DNA from: Promethearchaeota archaeon
GTDB taxonomy: Archaea; Asgardarchaeota; Lokiarchaeia; Sigyniarchaeales; SOKP01
DNA: 64,000 nucleotides
Direction: 5' to 3'
Assembly (NCBI GenBank): GCA_030603385.1
Contig: JAUVXW010000016.1
Coordinates: 1 to 64,000, forward strand
This document shows positions 1-7,759 of the stretch, one piece after another. Each line of letters opens with the position of its first letter. Position 1 is the stretch's first letter. The notes below the pieces were generated by a model. The model was not told the origin of the DNA and did not search any database. It saw nothing but the letters and a program-made list of their open reading frames with translations. A program made the position numbers and the translations under genes.

Positions 1-1
1 G

Positions 2-442
2 ATACCACTAATGATTAACAATGCTTTAAATAACAAAAATTTACCCGTTTATGGTAAAGGAATTAATGTGAGAGATTGGCTTCATGTAAAAGATCATTGT
101 ATAGCTATTCTAAAAGTATTAGTAGAAGGAAGAATTGGAGAGATTTACAATATAGGAGGAGATTCAGAGATTGCTAATATTGAATTAGTTGAAAAGTTAT
201 TAAAAATTTTAGATAAACCCCAATCATTAATAAAATTTGTAAAAGATAGACCAGGTCATGATTTAAGATATGCAATGAATCATGATAAAATAACAAAAGA
301 GTTACATTGGAATCCTGAAGTAGATTTTGAAAAGGGATTAAAAATGACTGTTGAATGGTATATTTCTAATAGAATATGGTTAGAAAATGTAATAACTAAA
401 GAGTATTTAAAATTTTATGAGAAACAATATAAAAATAGATAA
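2..442 (+). CDS. rfbB: dTDP-glucose 4,6-dehydratase, C-terminal part (cut by window edge)
   Basis: This is the 3' end of an extended short-chain dehydrogenase whose reading frame is open to the left edge (it reads I-P-L before the first Met at 11). The end carries the usual RmlB C-terminal signatures: NVRDWLHVKDHC, then YNIGGDSEIANIELV, then DRPGHDLRYAM, then a Gly-rich TVEWY tail. RmlB converts dTDP-glucose to dTDP-4-keto-6-deoxyglucose, the entry to rhamnose and other deoxysugars. The Rossmann NAD-binding half and catalytic Tyr-x-x-x-Lys lie outside the window. It is the left member of the polysaccharide island. No intact rmlA, rmlC or rmlD follows in the window, so the final sugar cannot be told from here. 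Confidence 0.85.
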   Translation: MPLMINNALNNKNLPVYGKGINVRDWLHVKDHCIAILKVLVEGRIGEIYNIGGDSEIANIELVEKLLKILDKPQSLIKFVKDRPGHDLRYAMNHDKITKELHWNPEVDFEKGLKMTVEWYISNRIWLENVITKEYLKFYEKQYKNR

Positions 443-470
443 TCGTATACTATAATCATTAATAATAAGC

Positions 471-606
471 ATAAATGGATTTTTAGGTTCCAATTTAGTT
501 CTTCTGAAAGAAATTAATTTTGAATAGAATTTTTACAGCTAAAGGAGAAAATGGTGAAGATATACCATATTATTGGGTTATTAAATCAAATCTTAATCTA
601 TTCTAA
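471..606 (+). pseudogene. possible remnants of sugar-nucleotide genes
   Basis: A short open stretch at 471-527 reads INGFLGSNLVLLKEINFE then stops. This looks like the glycine-rich nucleotide-binding turn of an SDR epimerase with nothing behind it. A second short stretch at 529-606 (ending WVIKSNLNLF) is not recognised. I read both as decayed leftovers between the RmlB-like gene and the next gene. The similarity is short and could be chance. Confidence 0.3.
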
Positions 607-621
607 AAAGTTACCAAACCT

Positions 622-643
622 AACAGTAATTTAAATTACTGTT
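622..643. repeat. perfect 22-bp palindrome upstream of the RWD/RING gene
   Basis: AACAGTAATTT is followed at once by its exact reverse complement, and weaker symmetry (CCTAA / TTTAGG) extends it to about 30 bp. It lies 70 bp before the GTG start of the RWD/RING gene and about 180 bp after the RmlB-like gene. It could be an operator for a dimeric regulator, or a hairpin acting in termination. No long T-run follows, so I lean to a protein-binding site. Confidence 0.4.
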
Positions 644-712
644 TTAGGAAGTTTTGTAAATATTTTTAAGAAGAAGGTCTATGTTTCTTATATGGAAAAT
701 AACACATAATTT

Positions 713-2386
713 GTGAGAAATAACTTGGATAAACAAAGAATTCTAAAGGAAGCCCAAATAATAGCAAAAGAATTTTCTTTTTGGATGGTTTCGGGAAACA
801 TAGCCCATTTGTATGGTTATGTTTATGAAATCCCAGAAAAGAAATTTGAATTAGAAATAAAATTTGATGAAACTTTTCCAAATAATCCCCCTCAATTGTT
901 ATATCATGATGAAATTAAGGAGGTATTAGGAGAAATTCAATTAGAAAAACATAAACATTGGACACCAGAATCTAAAGTTGTTGACATTATCAAGGAATTG
1001 AAGTTAAAAATTCAAGAAGCAATTCAAATTCCTAAAACAATAACAGAAGAAGAATTGAGTTCCTTAAAGACTAGTGAAAAATTTGATGATTCTTTAGAAA
1101 CTGAAGAATATACTACACCAGATCTAAATGCTTACCCTCCAGATTATCAATCAGAAGATTACATAGTACCTTCAGATACTAATAACAATTTATTTTATAC
1201 TGAGCAAGCATCTGCAGATTTATCAGAAAATTATGATGTCAAATCTCTTGATGAACCTTTCTTTGATGAAACAAAACAGTTAAACTTAGAATTATCTACA
1301 GAATTAGGATTGATTCAACAAGAGTATGCATATGATCAAAAAGGTTCAAATGCTGCTGAAATAAATGTTTATATTACAATTACACTTACAAAGACTTTCA
1401 TTATTTCAATAGATTTTACACATTACCCTGAAAGACCTGTAATAACTTTTCCAGATGAGGTAAAAAAAATCTTACGGGATCCTTATAGAACTTTAAACAC
1501 TTTAAGAGAATGGAGTTCCAAAAAACCACCACATATTGTAGATGTCCTGCATGAATTAGAGAAAAAACTATTTTTCATAAAAGAAATTGAAATGCAATCA
1601 AAAAGGATTGCAGGAGAATATCAAAGCGAAAAAATTCCTGGAAGTTTGACAGCTCTGAAAGTCCACTTAATGACTTATGGTTTTAAGGAATATACCATGG
1701 TTATAGATTTAGAGTCTTATCCAAATCCTCCTGTTATAGATTTATCATCCGAATTGCAGCAAATTATCCAGATTTCGACTACAGAATTAGACGCTTATAA
1801 GAATTGGAAAGAGAACGAATCTGAACCAGTTGAAATAGTAAGAGAGATCTCTTGGTTAGTAGACAAGAATTCTAGAATAAATTTTGAGATTGATCTATTG
1901 AAAGATCATTATAAAAACATAAAATATGAACCCTCGACAGCGATTTTACATGTAGAAATGAAAGGAAAAATGAAAACTGAAGATCTTACTTTTGAATTTC
2001 AAATTAATTTACCGATTGATTATCCGATGAAAATGCCGGAAGTGAAAGTGGTAAACGAATTCGAACTCGAAGCTCATGAGAAGATAAAAAATGATTTACA
2101 TGCCTCATTTGATGACTTTTTTAAAGAATGGACACCCTTTAGTTATCTTGTTGATTTATTTAATTTAATTTCTAAGAAAATTTTCGAAGTATCAGTTGTA
2201 TCGTGTGTTATATGCCATAAAATCGAATGTCCGAGTTGTTCTAAAAAAATTGCTGGTGACAACAACTGTCATGCCGAATGCCCACATTGTGAAAAGCATT
2301 ATCATCTTCACTGTTGGCAGCAAACTGTTAAATCTTTTGGCAAATGTGGCTTTTGTCTTAAAACTCCTCCTCCTAGCATGATGTAA
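713..2386 (+). CDS. multi-RWD/E2-like protein with C-terminal RING-type zinc domain (FANCL-like architecture)
   Basis: The 557-residue protein seems to hold four repeats of an E2/RWD-like fold at about 5-105, 190-295, 300-390 and 398-495. Each has a YP-x-x-PP-type turn (FPNNPP, YPERPV, YPNPPV, YPMKMP), and most have a Trp before a closing helix (HWTPES, EWTPFS). There is no cysteine before residue 498, so none of the repeats can be an active E2. The tail is Cys/His-rich: C498-x2-C501, C506-x2-C509, C519, C523-x2-C526-x4-H531-x2-C534-x10-C545-x2-C548. The second half fits a RING finger. E2-like and RWD domains followed by a C-terminal RING is the layout of the eukaryotic E3 FANCL. A ubiquitin-ligase role is inference, and no E1, E2 or modifier gene is nearby. 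The start is GTG at 713; an in-frame ATG lies at 784 but would cut the first domain. Confidence 0.75.
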   Translation: MRNNLDKQRILKEAQIIAKEFSFWMVSGNIAHLYGYVYEIPEKKFELEIKFDETFPNNPPQLLYHDEIKEVLGEIQLEKHKHWTPESKVVDIIKELKLKIQEAIQIPKTITEEELSSLKTSEKFDDSLETEEYTTPDLNAYPPDYQSEDYIVPSDTNNNLFYTEQASADLSENYDVKSLDEPFFDETKQLNLELSTELGLIQQEYAYDQKGSNAAEINVYITITLTKTFIISIDFTHYPERPVITFPDEVKKILRDPYRTLNTLREWSSKKPPHIVDVLHELEKKLFFIKEIEMQSKRIAGEYQSEKIPGSLTALKVHLMTYGFKEYTMVIDLESYPNPPVIDLSSELQQIIQISTTELDAYKNWKENESEPVEIVREISWLVDKNSRINFEIDLLKDHYKNIKYEPSTAILHVEMKGKMKTEDLTFEFQINLPIDYPMKMPEVKVVNEFELEAHEKIKNDLHASFDDFFKEWTPFSYLVDLFNLISKKIFEVSVVSCVICHKIECPSCSKKIAGDNNCHAECPHCEKHYHLHCWQQTVKSFGKCGFCLKTPPPSMM

Positions 2387-2459
2387 TTAAAATGTTAAAG
2401 AAAAAAAATTTTAATTTTTTACATAAAATTCTATATATAAATAATTATATAAAAAAAAA

Positions 2460-3665
2460 TTAAAGGTAATCATCAAGATTACCTAAAAACTTTTTTCCCG
2501 TCCAATAATAGGCTGGTGGCATCTTTAAGCCCCACTTTCTAGCATATCGGCCTATAGTAGTTCTGCCTATCTCGATACCGAATTTTTTTCGATGCAATTT
2601 TGCGATCTGAATCTTTGGCATTTTAAACAGAAGAATTTGAAGCTGTTCTCTTGAAAACATAAATTTTTCTCGGCGCATTGCTCTTGCTCTTTCTAGTTGC
2701 TCAACCCTTAATTTAGAATCTATTAATTTAATTCTTTTCCTTCTTAAGCTAAAATCATATTTATACAACATTTCATTAAATAAGTCAGCTGTTAAAAACA
2801 TCATATACTTAGTCTTTTCATCTCCATTTTTAGTTATATATTTCTGTTCACTTATTTTTGAATTAAGTCTAAATTTCTTTTTTATTTGATACAAAAATTT
2901 ATAACTGTTTGAATATATTCTCGATGATCCTTCTTCTCCATCACCATCAAAATATCCGAGAAGGAATGCCATATAAAGCTCACGAACTCGCTCATTATGA
3001 ATATCGCCTAAATCTGGCAAAGTTATAAATTCTGCCTTTTTGCCCTTGATTAATCCTTTATCCAAAAGATGCCCTATAAAACAGGAATCCTGAAAGCGGA
3101 TTAAAACAGTTGTAGTTTCAGAACTGTCATCTCTAATTCTGTTTTTATAAATTATATTTGACAGCTCGAATCCAATTGCCTTCGCAAATCTTAATACTAA
3201 GATTTCATCTTTAAATCCTATTTCTATTTGTATACCTCCCCTTTTTGTAATATGCCCTTCTGCGTAAACCCAGCCAAGCCAATATGCCTTTTCTTTTGAA
3301 TCAATTATATCAAAATAATCTAAGTTGAGATTAGGATTATAGTTAAGAGTAGATTTTGCAAACTTCTTTAGAGTGTTAGCTTGGCAATATCGTTTGAAAA
3401 TCCAATCAAAATTTGATTGCTGGTATTTGTGTTTAAAATAACTTCTTAAACTTGCCTTATATCCTTCTAACACATCCTCAGCAATTAAATAAATTTTTTC
3501 ATTCTTAGCATAACCTACCACTAAAGTCTTCTTACTTTCATAATGTCTCCCTCTCTGACCAGAAAGGAGTTCACTCATTATTTTATTAGTGACTATTATT
3601 CCAGGCATTAATTTCTGAGCTTCTTTCTTTAAATCATCTAAAAATTCAATAGTATTGTAGATCAT
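2460..3665 (-). CDS. free-standing LAGLIDADG homing endonuclease-like protein with C-terminal helix-turn-helix
   Basis: This 401-residue protein has two LAGLIDADG-type helices: YWLGWVYAEG at 128-137, with Glu in the acidic position, and LLGYFDGDGE at 235-244, with Asp. They are about 107 residues apart, as in a monomeric two-motif enzyme. The C-terminus (about 350-384, PKIQIAKLHRKKFGIE then TIGRYARKWGL) reads as a DNA-binding helix-turn-helix. The first 110 residues are not recognised. No intein or intron flanks are seen: the gene has its own ATG and stop and sits between unrelated genes, so it is a stand-alone homing endonuclease or a domesticated LAGLIDADG DNA-binding protein. It is convergent with the RWD/RING gene. 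Confidence 0.8.
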   Translation of the reverse strand: MIYNTIEFLDDLKKEAQKLMPGIIVTNKIMSELLSGQRGRHYESKKTLVVGYAKNEKIYLIAEDVLEGYKASLRSYFKHKYQQSNFDWIFKRYCQANTLKKFAKSTLNYNPNLNLDYFDIIDSKEKAYWLGWVYAEGHITKRGGIQIEIGFKDEILVLRFAKAIGFELSNIIYKNRIRDDSSETTTVLIRFQDSCFIGHLLDKGLIKGKKAEFITLPDLGDIHNERVRELYMAFLLGYFDGDGEEGSSRIYSNSYKFLYQIKKKFRLNSKISEQKYITKNGDEKTKYMMFLTADLFNEMLYKYDFSLRRKRIKLIDSKLRVEQLERARAMRREKFMFSREQLQILLFKMPKIQIAKLHRKKFGIEIGRTTIGRYARKWGLKMPPAYYWTGKKFLGNLDDYL

Positions 3666-4356
3666 GAAGAACCCTTTACTTTATAGATCAAAACTGTGTT
3701 TAGGCCTAATTTTTTAGGTTGTATTGCTCTAAATATTCCACTTTTTAATAATTTTAAATATAAAGAGTGTATTAATTTATAAGTTCAAATGATTAATGCT
3801 ATTTTAAGAATAAATGGAATTAAAAAAATCTCAATTAAAGATAATAATTTTAAAAGCTAATCCTTAAATTCTTAAAAAATTCGAATATGTCTTTATACTA
3901 TTAAGAAAAGGTATTTCTAAAAGAATTTTCTATAATTCTAAAACTAATTCAAACAAAGTTCAATTTTAAAAAATTGTAATCTTTAGAAATAGATTTTGTT
4001 CACGAGTGTTCTAGCATAAAACAATGCCAAAATTAAAGATTGACACTCCAATTGAATGATTTTGTAGTATTGTTAAATTGAGAATTTCCCTATATAAGTT
4101 TTTAGGTGAATATTCGAGCCTCGAATTTCTTTGGTTTTTTATTAGCCATATTATATTGGGTATTTGGCGTTTTCAGTACTACACTAATTCTGTCTTAGAT
4201 AGGCTCCAGAAATTATTTCCAATTGAATTAAAAGTTTTTCTCTTATTATATTACATTTGCGTTTAAATCTGGTACTTCTTGCTAATATGTATATAAAGTA
4301 TACAATAAATTTTTTAGTTTAAACTTCTTTTTATTAACATTCACATTTTAATTTAG
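3666..4356. other. 691-bp stretch without a confident gene
   Basis: The DNA is very AT-rich. A TTG-initiated 62-codon frame at 4078-4266 (+) encodes a hydrophobic peptide (ISHIILGIWRFQYY...) that vaguely recalls a DUF4234-type membrane segment. It could be a remnant but I cannot support it as a gene. A short inverted repeat TTCGAG-C-CTCGAA lies near 4113-4125. The last 70 bp hold the likely ileS promoter. Confidence 0.5.
4290..4298 (+). promoter_or_regulatory. TATA-like box of ileS
   Basis: TATATAAAG lies about 60-67 bp before the ileS ATG. It fits an archaeal TATA box with a start of transcription near 4320 and a leader of roughly 35 nt. Support is sequence match and position only. Confidence 0.4.
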
Positions 4357-7300
4357 ATGATTCTCGTGGAAGTATTGGAAAAGAAACTGAATCTTAAAGA
4401 ATTGGAAGAAAAAATTCTAGAATTTTGGGAAGCACAAGATATATATTCAAAAATACGAAAAAAAGAAGAAGGCAAAGATATATGGCGTTTTATTGATGGA
4501 CCTCCCTATACTACGGGTTCGATTCATTTAGGAACGGCTTGGAATAAAATTCTAAAAGACTATTTAATTAAGTATAAACGGATGCAAGGTTTTAAAGTCA
4601 CAGATACACCGGGATACGATACTCATGGGTTACCTATAGAAGTTCAGATGGAAAAAAAACTTGGGTTTAAGAATAAACAAGAAATTCAAGAATATGGTAT
4701 TGCCAAATTCATAGAGAATTGTAAGGATTATGCTAAGAAAAATATAAAAATTATGAATGAACAGTTTAAACGTTTAGGATGTTATTTTTGGAACTGGGAT
4801 AATCCATACATTACGTATAAAAATAGCTATATCGAGGGGATCTGGTGGACGTTAAAAAAGGCATGGGAAAATGGATTACTTTATCAATTTTATAGACCTT
4901 TAAACGTCTGCCCGAGATGCGCTACAGCACTTGCAAAGCATGAACATGAATATAAAATTATTACAGATGTAAGCCTATTCCTTAAAATAAAATCTGCTGA
5001 TATGAAAGATACATATTTTATCATTTGGACTACAACGCCATGGACTTTAGTTGCTAATGAGGCTATAATGGCAAATCCCTATGCTGAATATGCCAGAGTG
5101 AAAATTGAAGATTTAGATGAATATTGGATTCTATCTAAAGCCTCGATAGTACATTTAATTTCAGGAGAATTAGGATATAAATATGCAATCGTAGAAGATT
5201 ATCTTGGTGAAGACTTAAAGGGTTGGAAATATATTCACCCATTATTAGATGAAGTTCCTTATCAGAAAGAATTAGCAAAACAGAGTGAAACTGTTCATAC
5301 AATAATTCTATCTGAGGAGTATGTTTCTGCTTCAGAAGGTGTTGGTTTGGTTCATTCTGCGCCTGGTCATGGACCTGAAGACTTTGAAGTAGGAGTAGCA
5401 AATAATATTCCTGTTTTTACACCAGTAAATATAAGAGGCATTTACACTAAAGAAGCAGGAAAATATGAGGGTAAGTTTGTTTTCGATGCTAACGAGGAAA
5501 TTCTGGAAACTTTACGAAAAAAAGGAACTCTTATATTTACTAGCGAGGTAGAGCATGAATATGCTCACTGTTGGAGATGTGATTCTAAATTAGTATACCA
5601 AGCCACTAATCAATGGTTTTTTAAAACAGAAAGCCTTGTTCCTGAACTATTAGAAAAAAATAGTGAAATTTATTGGGTTCCAGATTGGGCGGGAAATAGA
5701 TGGTTCAAAAGTTGGTTAAGCAGTTTGAAAGATTGGTGTATTTCTCGACAGCGTTTTTGGGGTGTACCATTAAGTGTTTGGATATGTGATAACGAAGATT
5801 GTAAAGATATTACTGTTATAGGTTCTCGATTAGAATTGATGGAAACAGCCGGGAGATGCCCTGAGGATCTGCATAGACCTTGGATAGATGAGGTTACTTG
5901 GAAATGTAAAAAATGCAATTCTGGAATTAAAAAAAGAATTCCTGATATTTTAGATGTGTGGTTAGATTCTGGTTCTGTGGTGTGGGCTGCTCAAGAATAT
6001 TATAGTGGAGAATCTGAGAATTTTGACTCATGGGTTTCAGCAGACTTTATCCTAGAAGGAAAAGACCAAATCAGAGGGTGGTTCAACAGCTTATTATGTA
6101 GTGCTATGGTGTCGTCAAAACGTAAAAATTATAATGCCTGTTATATGCATGGTTGGACATTAAGAGATAAGGTGAAGATGAGTAAATCAAAAGGTACTCA
6201 AATTTTCCCCGAGGATCTCATAGAAGGTACTCTTGATGATTTACAGAAGAAAAAGTCCTATTCCAATATTAAAGGAATTGAAACTTTTCGCTACTATTCA
6301 ATTGGAGTAACACAACCGGGCCGGGATTTCAATTTTAATACAAAGGAATATGCTGACACATATAAAATAATCAACACTATATGGAATATCTATGTTTATG
6401 CAAGTGAAAAATTAAATTTAGCGCAATTTGATAGATCAAAAATAATATTTGATGAAGGAAAATTAGGTTTATTAGATAAATGGTTGATTTCAAGGTTAAA
6501 TTCTACAATTAAAAGAGTAACTGAATTATCTGATAACTTTAAGCTCCCCTGGATAACCGGCGAACTTAAAGAATTTATTATCAATGATATTAGCAGATGG
6601 TATATAATGTTGAATCGAGAAAAATTGGATATTTATTCTGATAGCCCAGATAAATTCACAATAATGACTGTGTTATTTGATATATTATTTAAAGTCATAT
6701 TGCTATTAGCACCAATTAATCCAATGTTAACTGAGGAAATTTATCAAAAAATATTCAAACCATATATGAGTTCAATAGGTTTAGAAGAAACTGATAGCAT
6801 TCATTTACATAATTGGCCTAAAGTTGACGAGAAAAAAATTAACATTGAATTAGAAGATCAGATGCTTTTCACCAAAGATTTAATTGAATTTATCCGTGCC
6901 TTAAAGGAAGAAAATAAAATAAGAATGAGATGGCCAAATAAAAGAATAATTATTGAACCAAAAGAAGGAATGCCAAAAATATCTTTCCCAGAGATAATTA
7001 AAAAGGTCGGAAATGTAAAAGAGTTAGCGATTAAGGATTCTGTAAAATCAGATGATAATTTAATTAAAGTAGAATCAAAATATTGCAATATTTATTTGGA
7101 TACCAGCCTTGATGATGAATTATTAGCCGAACGCGTGATAAATGAATTAATAAGAAACATACAATATTCTCGAAAGAGAAACAATTTCAAAGTGGGGGAA
7201 AAAATTGCTTTATCAATTGGAACGAATTCAGAATATTTAAAGGATTACATTGAAAGAAATGTAGAAATACTTTCTGAAAGAGTAACTGCTCAAATTCTTG

Positions 7301-7506
7301 AGTTAAAACAGGATGATCTTACGAAAGAGAAAGATAAAGTTTTTGGACAATTGAATCTTTGCACAAATAAGACTTGTTCCGCTTCATTGAAGGAGAACAT
7401 CCTCTCAAAGCTAGAAAAAAATACAGAGACTAATTGCCCATATTGTAAAACGAAATTAACAAAAGAGGGTATTAAAACCATAACGTTCAATTTTCTTAAA
7501 ATTTAA
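4357..7506 (+). CDS. ileS: isoleucyl-tRNA synthetase
   Basis: Class I aminoacyl-tRNA synthetase that charges tRNA-Ile. At 1049 residues it is full length for the archaeal/eukaryal type. The HIGH signature appears as HLGT at 57-60 (DGPPYTTGSIHLGTA) and KMSKS at about 607-611 (KVKMSKSKGTQ). The editing (CP1) domain between them contains the WTTTPWTL segment. Zinc-type Cys pairs occur near CPRC and CKKC, and a last one at the very C-terminus (CTNKTC...CPYC). The ATG at 4357 is the natural start, as the N-terminal helix and the GPPYTTG region then have normal spacing. The gene stands alone inside the polysaccharide island and has its own promoter-like TATA box. Confidence 0.97.
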   Translation: MILVEVLEKKLNLKELEEKILEFWEAQDIYSKIRKKEEGKDIWRFIDGPPYTTGSIHLGTAWNKILKDYLIKYKRMQGFKVTDTPGYDTHGLPIEVQMEKKLGFKNKQEIQEYGIAKFIENCKDYAKKNIKIMNEQFKRLGCYFWNWDNPYITYKNSYIEGIWWTLKKAWENGLLYQFYRPLNVCPRCATALAKHEHEYKIITDVSLFLKIKSADMKDTYFIIWTTTPWTLVANEAIMANPYAEYARVKIEDLDEYWILSKASIVHLISGELGYKYAIVEDYLGEDLKGWKYIHPLLDEVPYQKELAKQSETVHTIILSEEYVSASEGVGLVHSAPGHGPEDFEVGVANNIPVFTPVNIRGIYTKEAGKYEGKFVFDANEEILETLRKKGTLIFTSEVEHEYAHCWRCDSKLVYQATNQWFFKTESLVPELLEKNSEIYWVPDWAGNRWFKSWLSSLKDWCISRQRFWGVPLSVWICDNEDCKDITVIGSRLELMETAGRCPEDLHRPWIDEVTWKCKKCNSGIKKRIPDILDVWLDSGSVVWAAQEYYSGESENFDSWVSADFILEGKDQIRGWFNSLLCSAMVSSKRKNYNACYMHGWTLRDKVKMSKSKGTQIFPEDLIEGTLDDLQKKKSYSNIKGIETFRYYSIGVTQPGRDFNFNTKEYADTYKIINTIWNIYVYASEKLNLAQFDRSKIIFDEGKLGLLDKWLISRLNSTIKRVTELSDNFKLPWITGELKEFIINDISRWYIMLNREKLDIYSDSPDKFTIMTVLFDILFKVILLLAPINPMLTEEIYQKIFKPYMSSIGLEETDSIHLHNWPKVDEKKINIELEDQMLFTKDLIEFIRALKEENKIRMRWPNKRIIIEPKEGMPKISFPEIIKKVGNVKELAIKDSVKSDDNLIKVESKYCNIYLDTSLDDELLAERVINELIRNIQYSRKRNNFKVGEKIALSIGTNSEYLKDYIERNVEILSERVTAQILELKQDDLTKEKDKVFGQLNLCTNKTCSASLKENILSKLEKNTETNCPYCKTKLTKEGIKTITFNFLKI

Positions 7507-7718
7507 TCAAAAAATCAAGGATAAATCCTTTTTTTACTAAATTATAAAAGGCTCATAGAATAATAAATATTAGCCATACCTATCAAAAAGAAGTAAATAA
7601 TAGTAACCGCAACTGTGAAATCCTTACTTGCATTAATTTGAATTGAAAATTTAAATAGTTAAAAATTCAGTTAAGCACTTGAAATAAAAATACGAACGTA
7701 AAATACTCGAATAATCAC

Positions 7719-7728
7719 TTATAAAAAC
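7719..7728 (+). promoter_or_regulatory. TATA-like box of the surface-protein gene
   Basis: TTATAAAAAC lies 32-41 bp before the ATG at 7760. This spacing implies a very short leader, as is common for strongly expressed archaeal genes. The call rests on position and base match only. Confidence 0.4.
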
Positions 7729-7759
7729 ATTTAAATAAAGAAGTGTCAAAGTATATATT

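Noticed and set aside
4078..4266. 62-codon hydrophobic frame before ileS
   Set aside because: TTG start, no ribosome site, weak likeness to DUF4234 only. AT-rich DNA gives such frames by chance.
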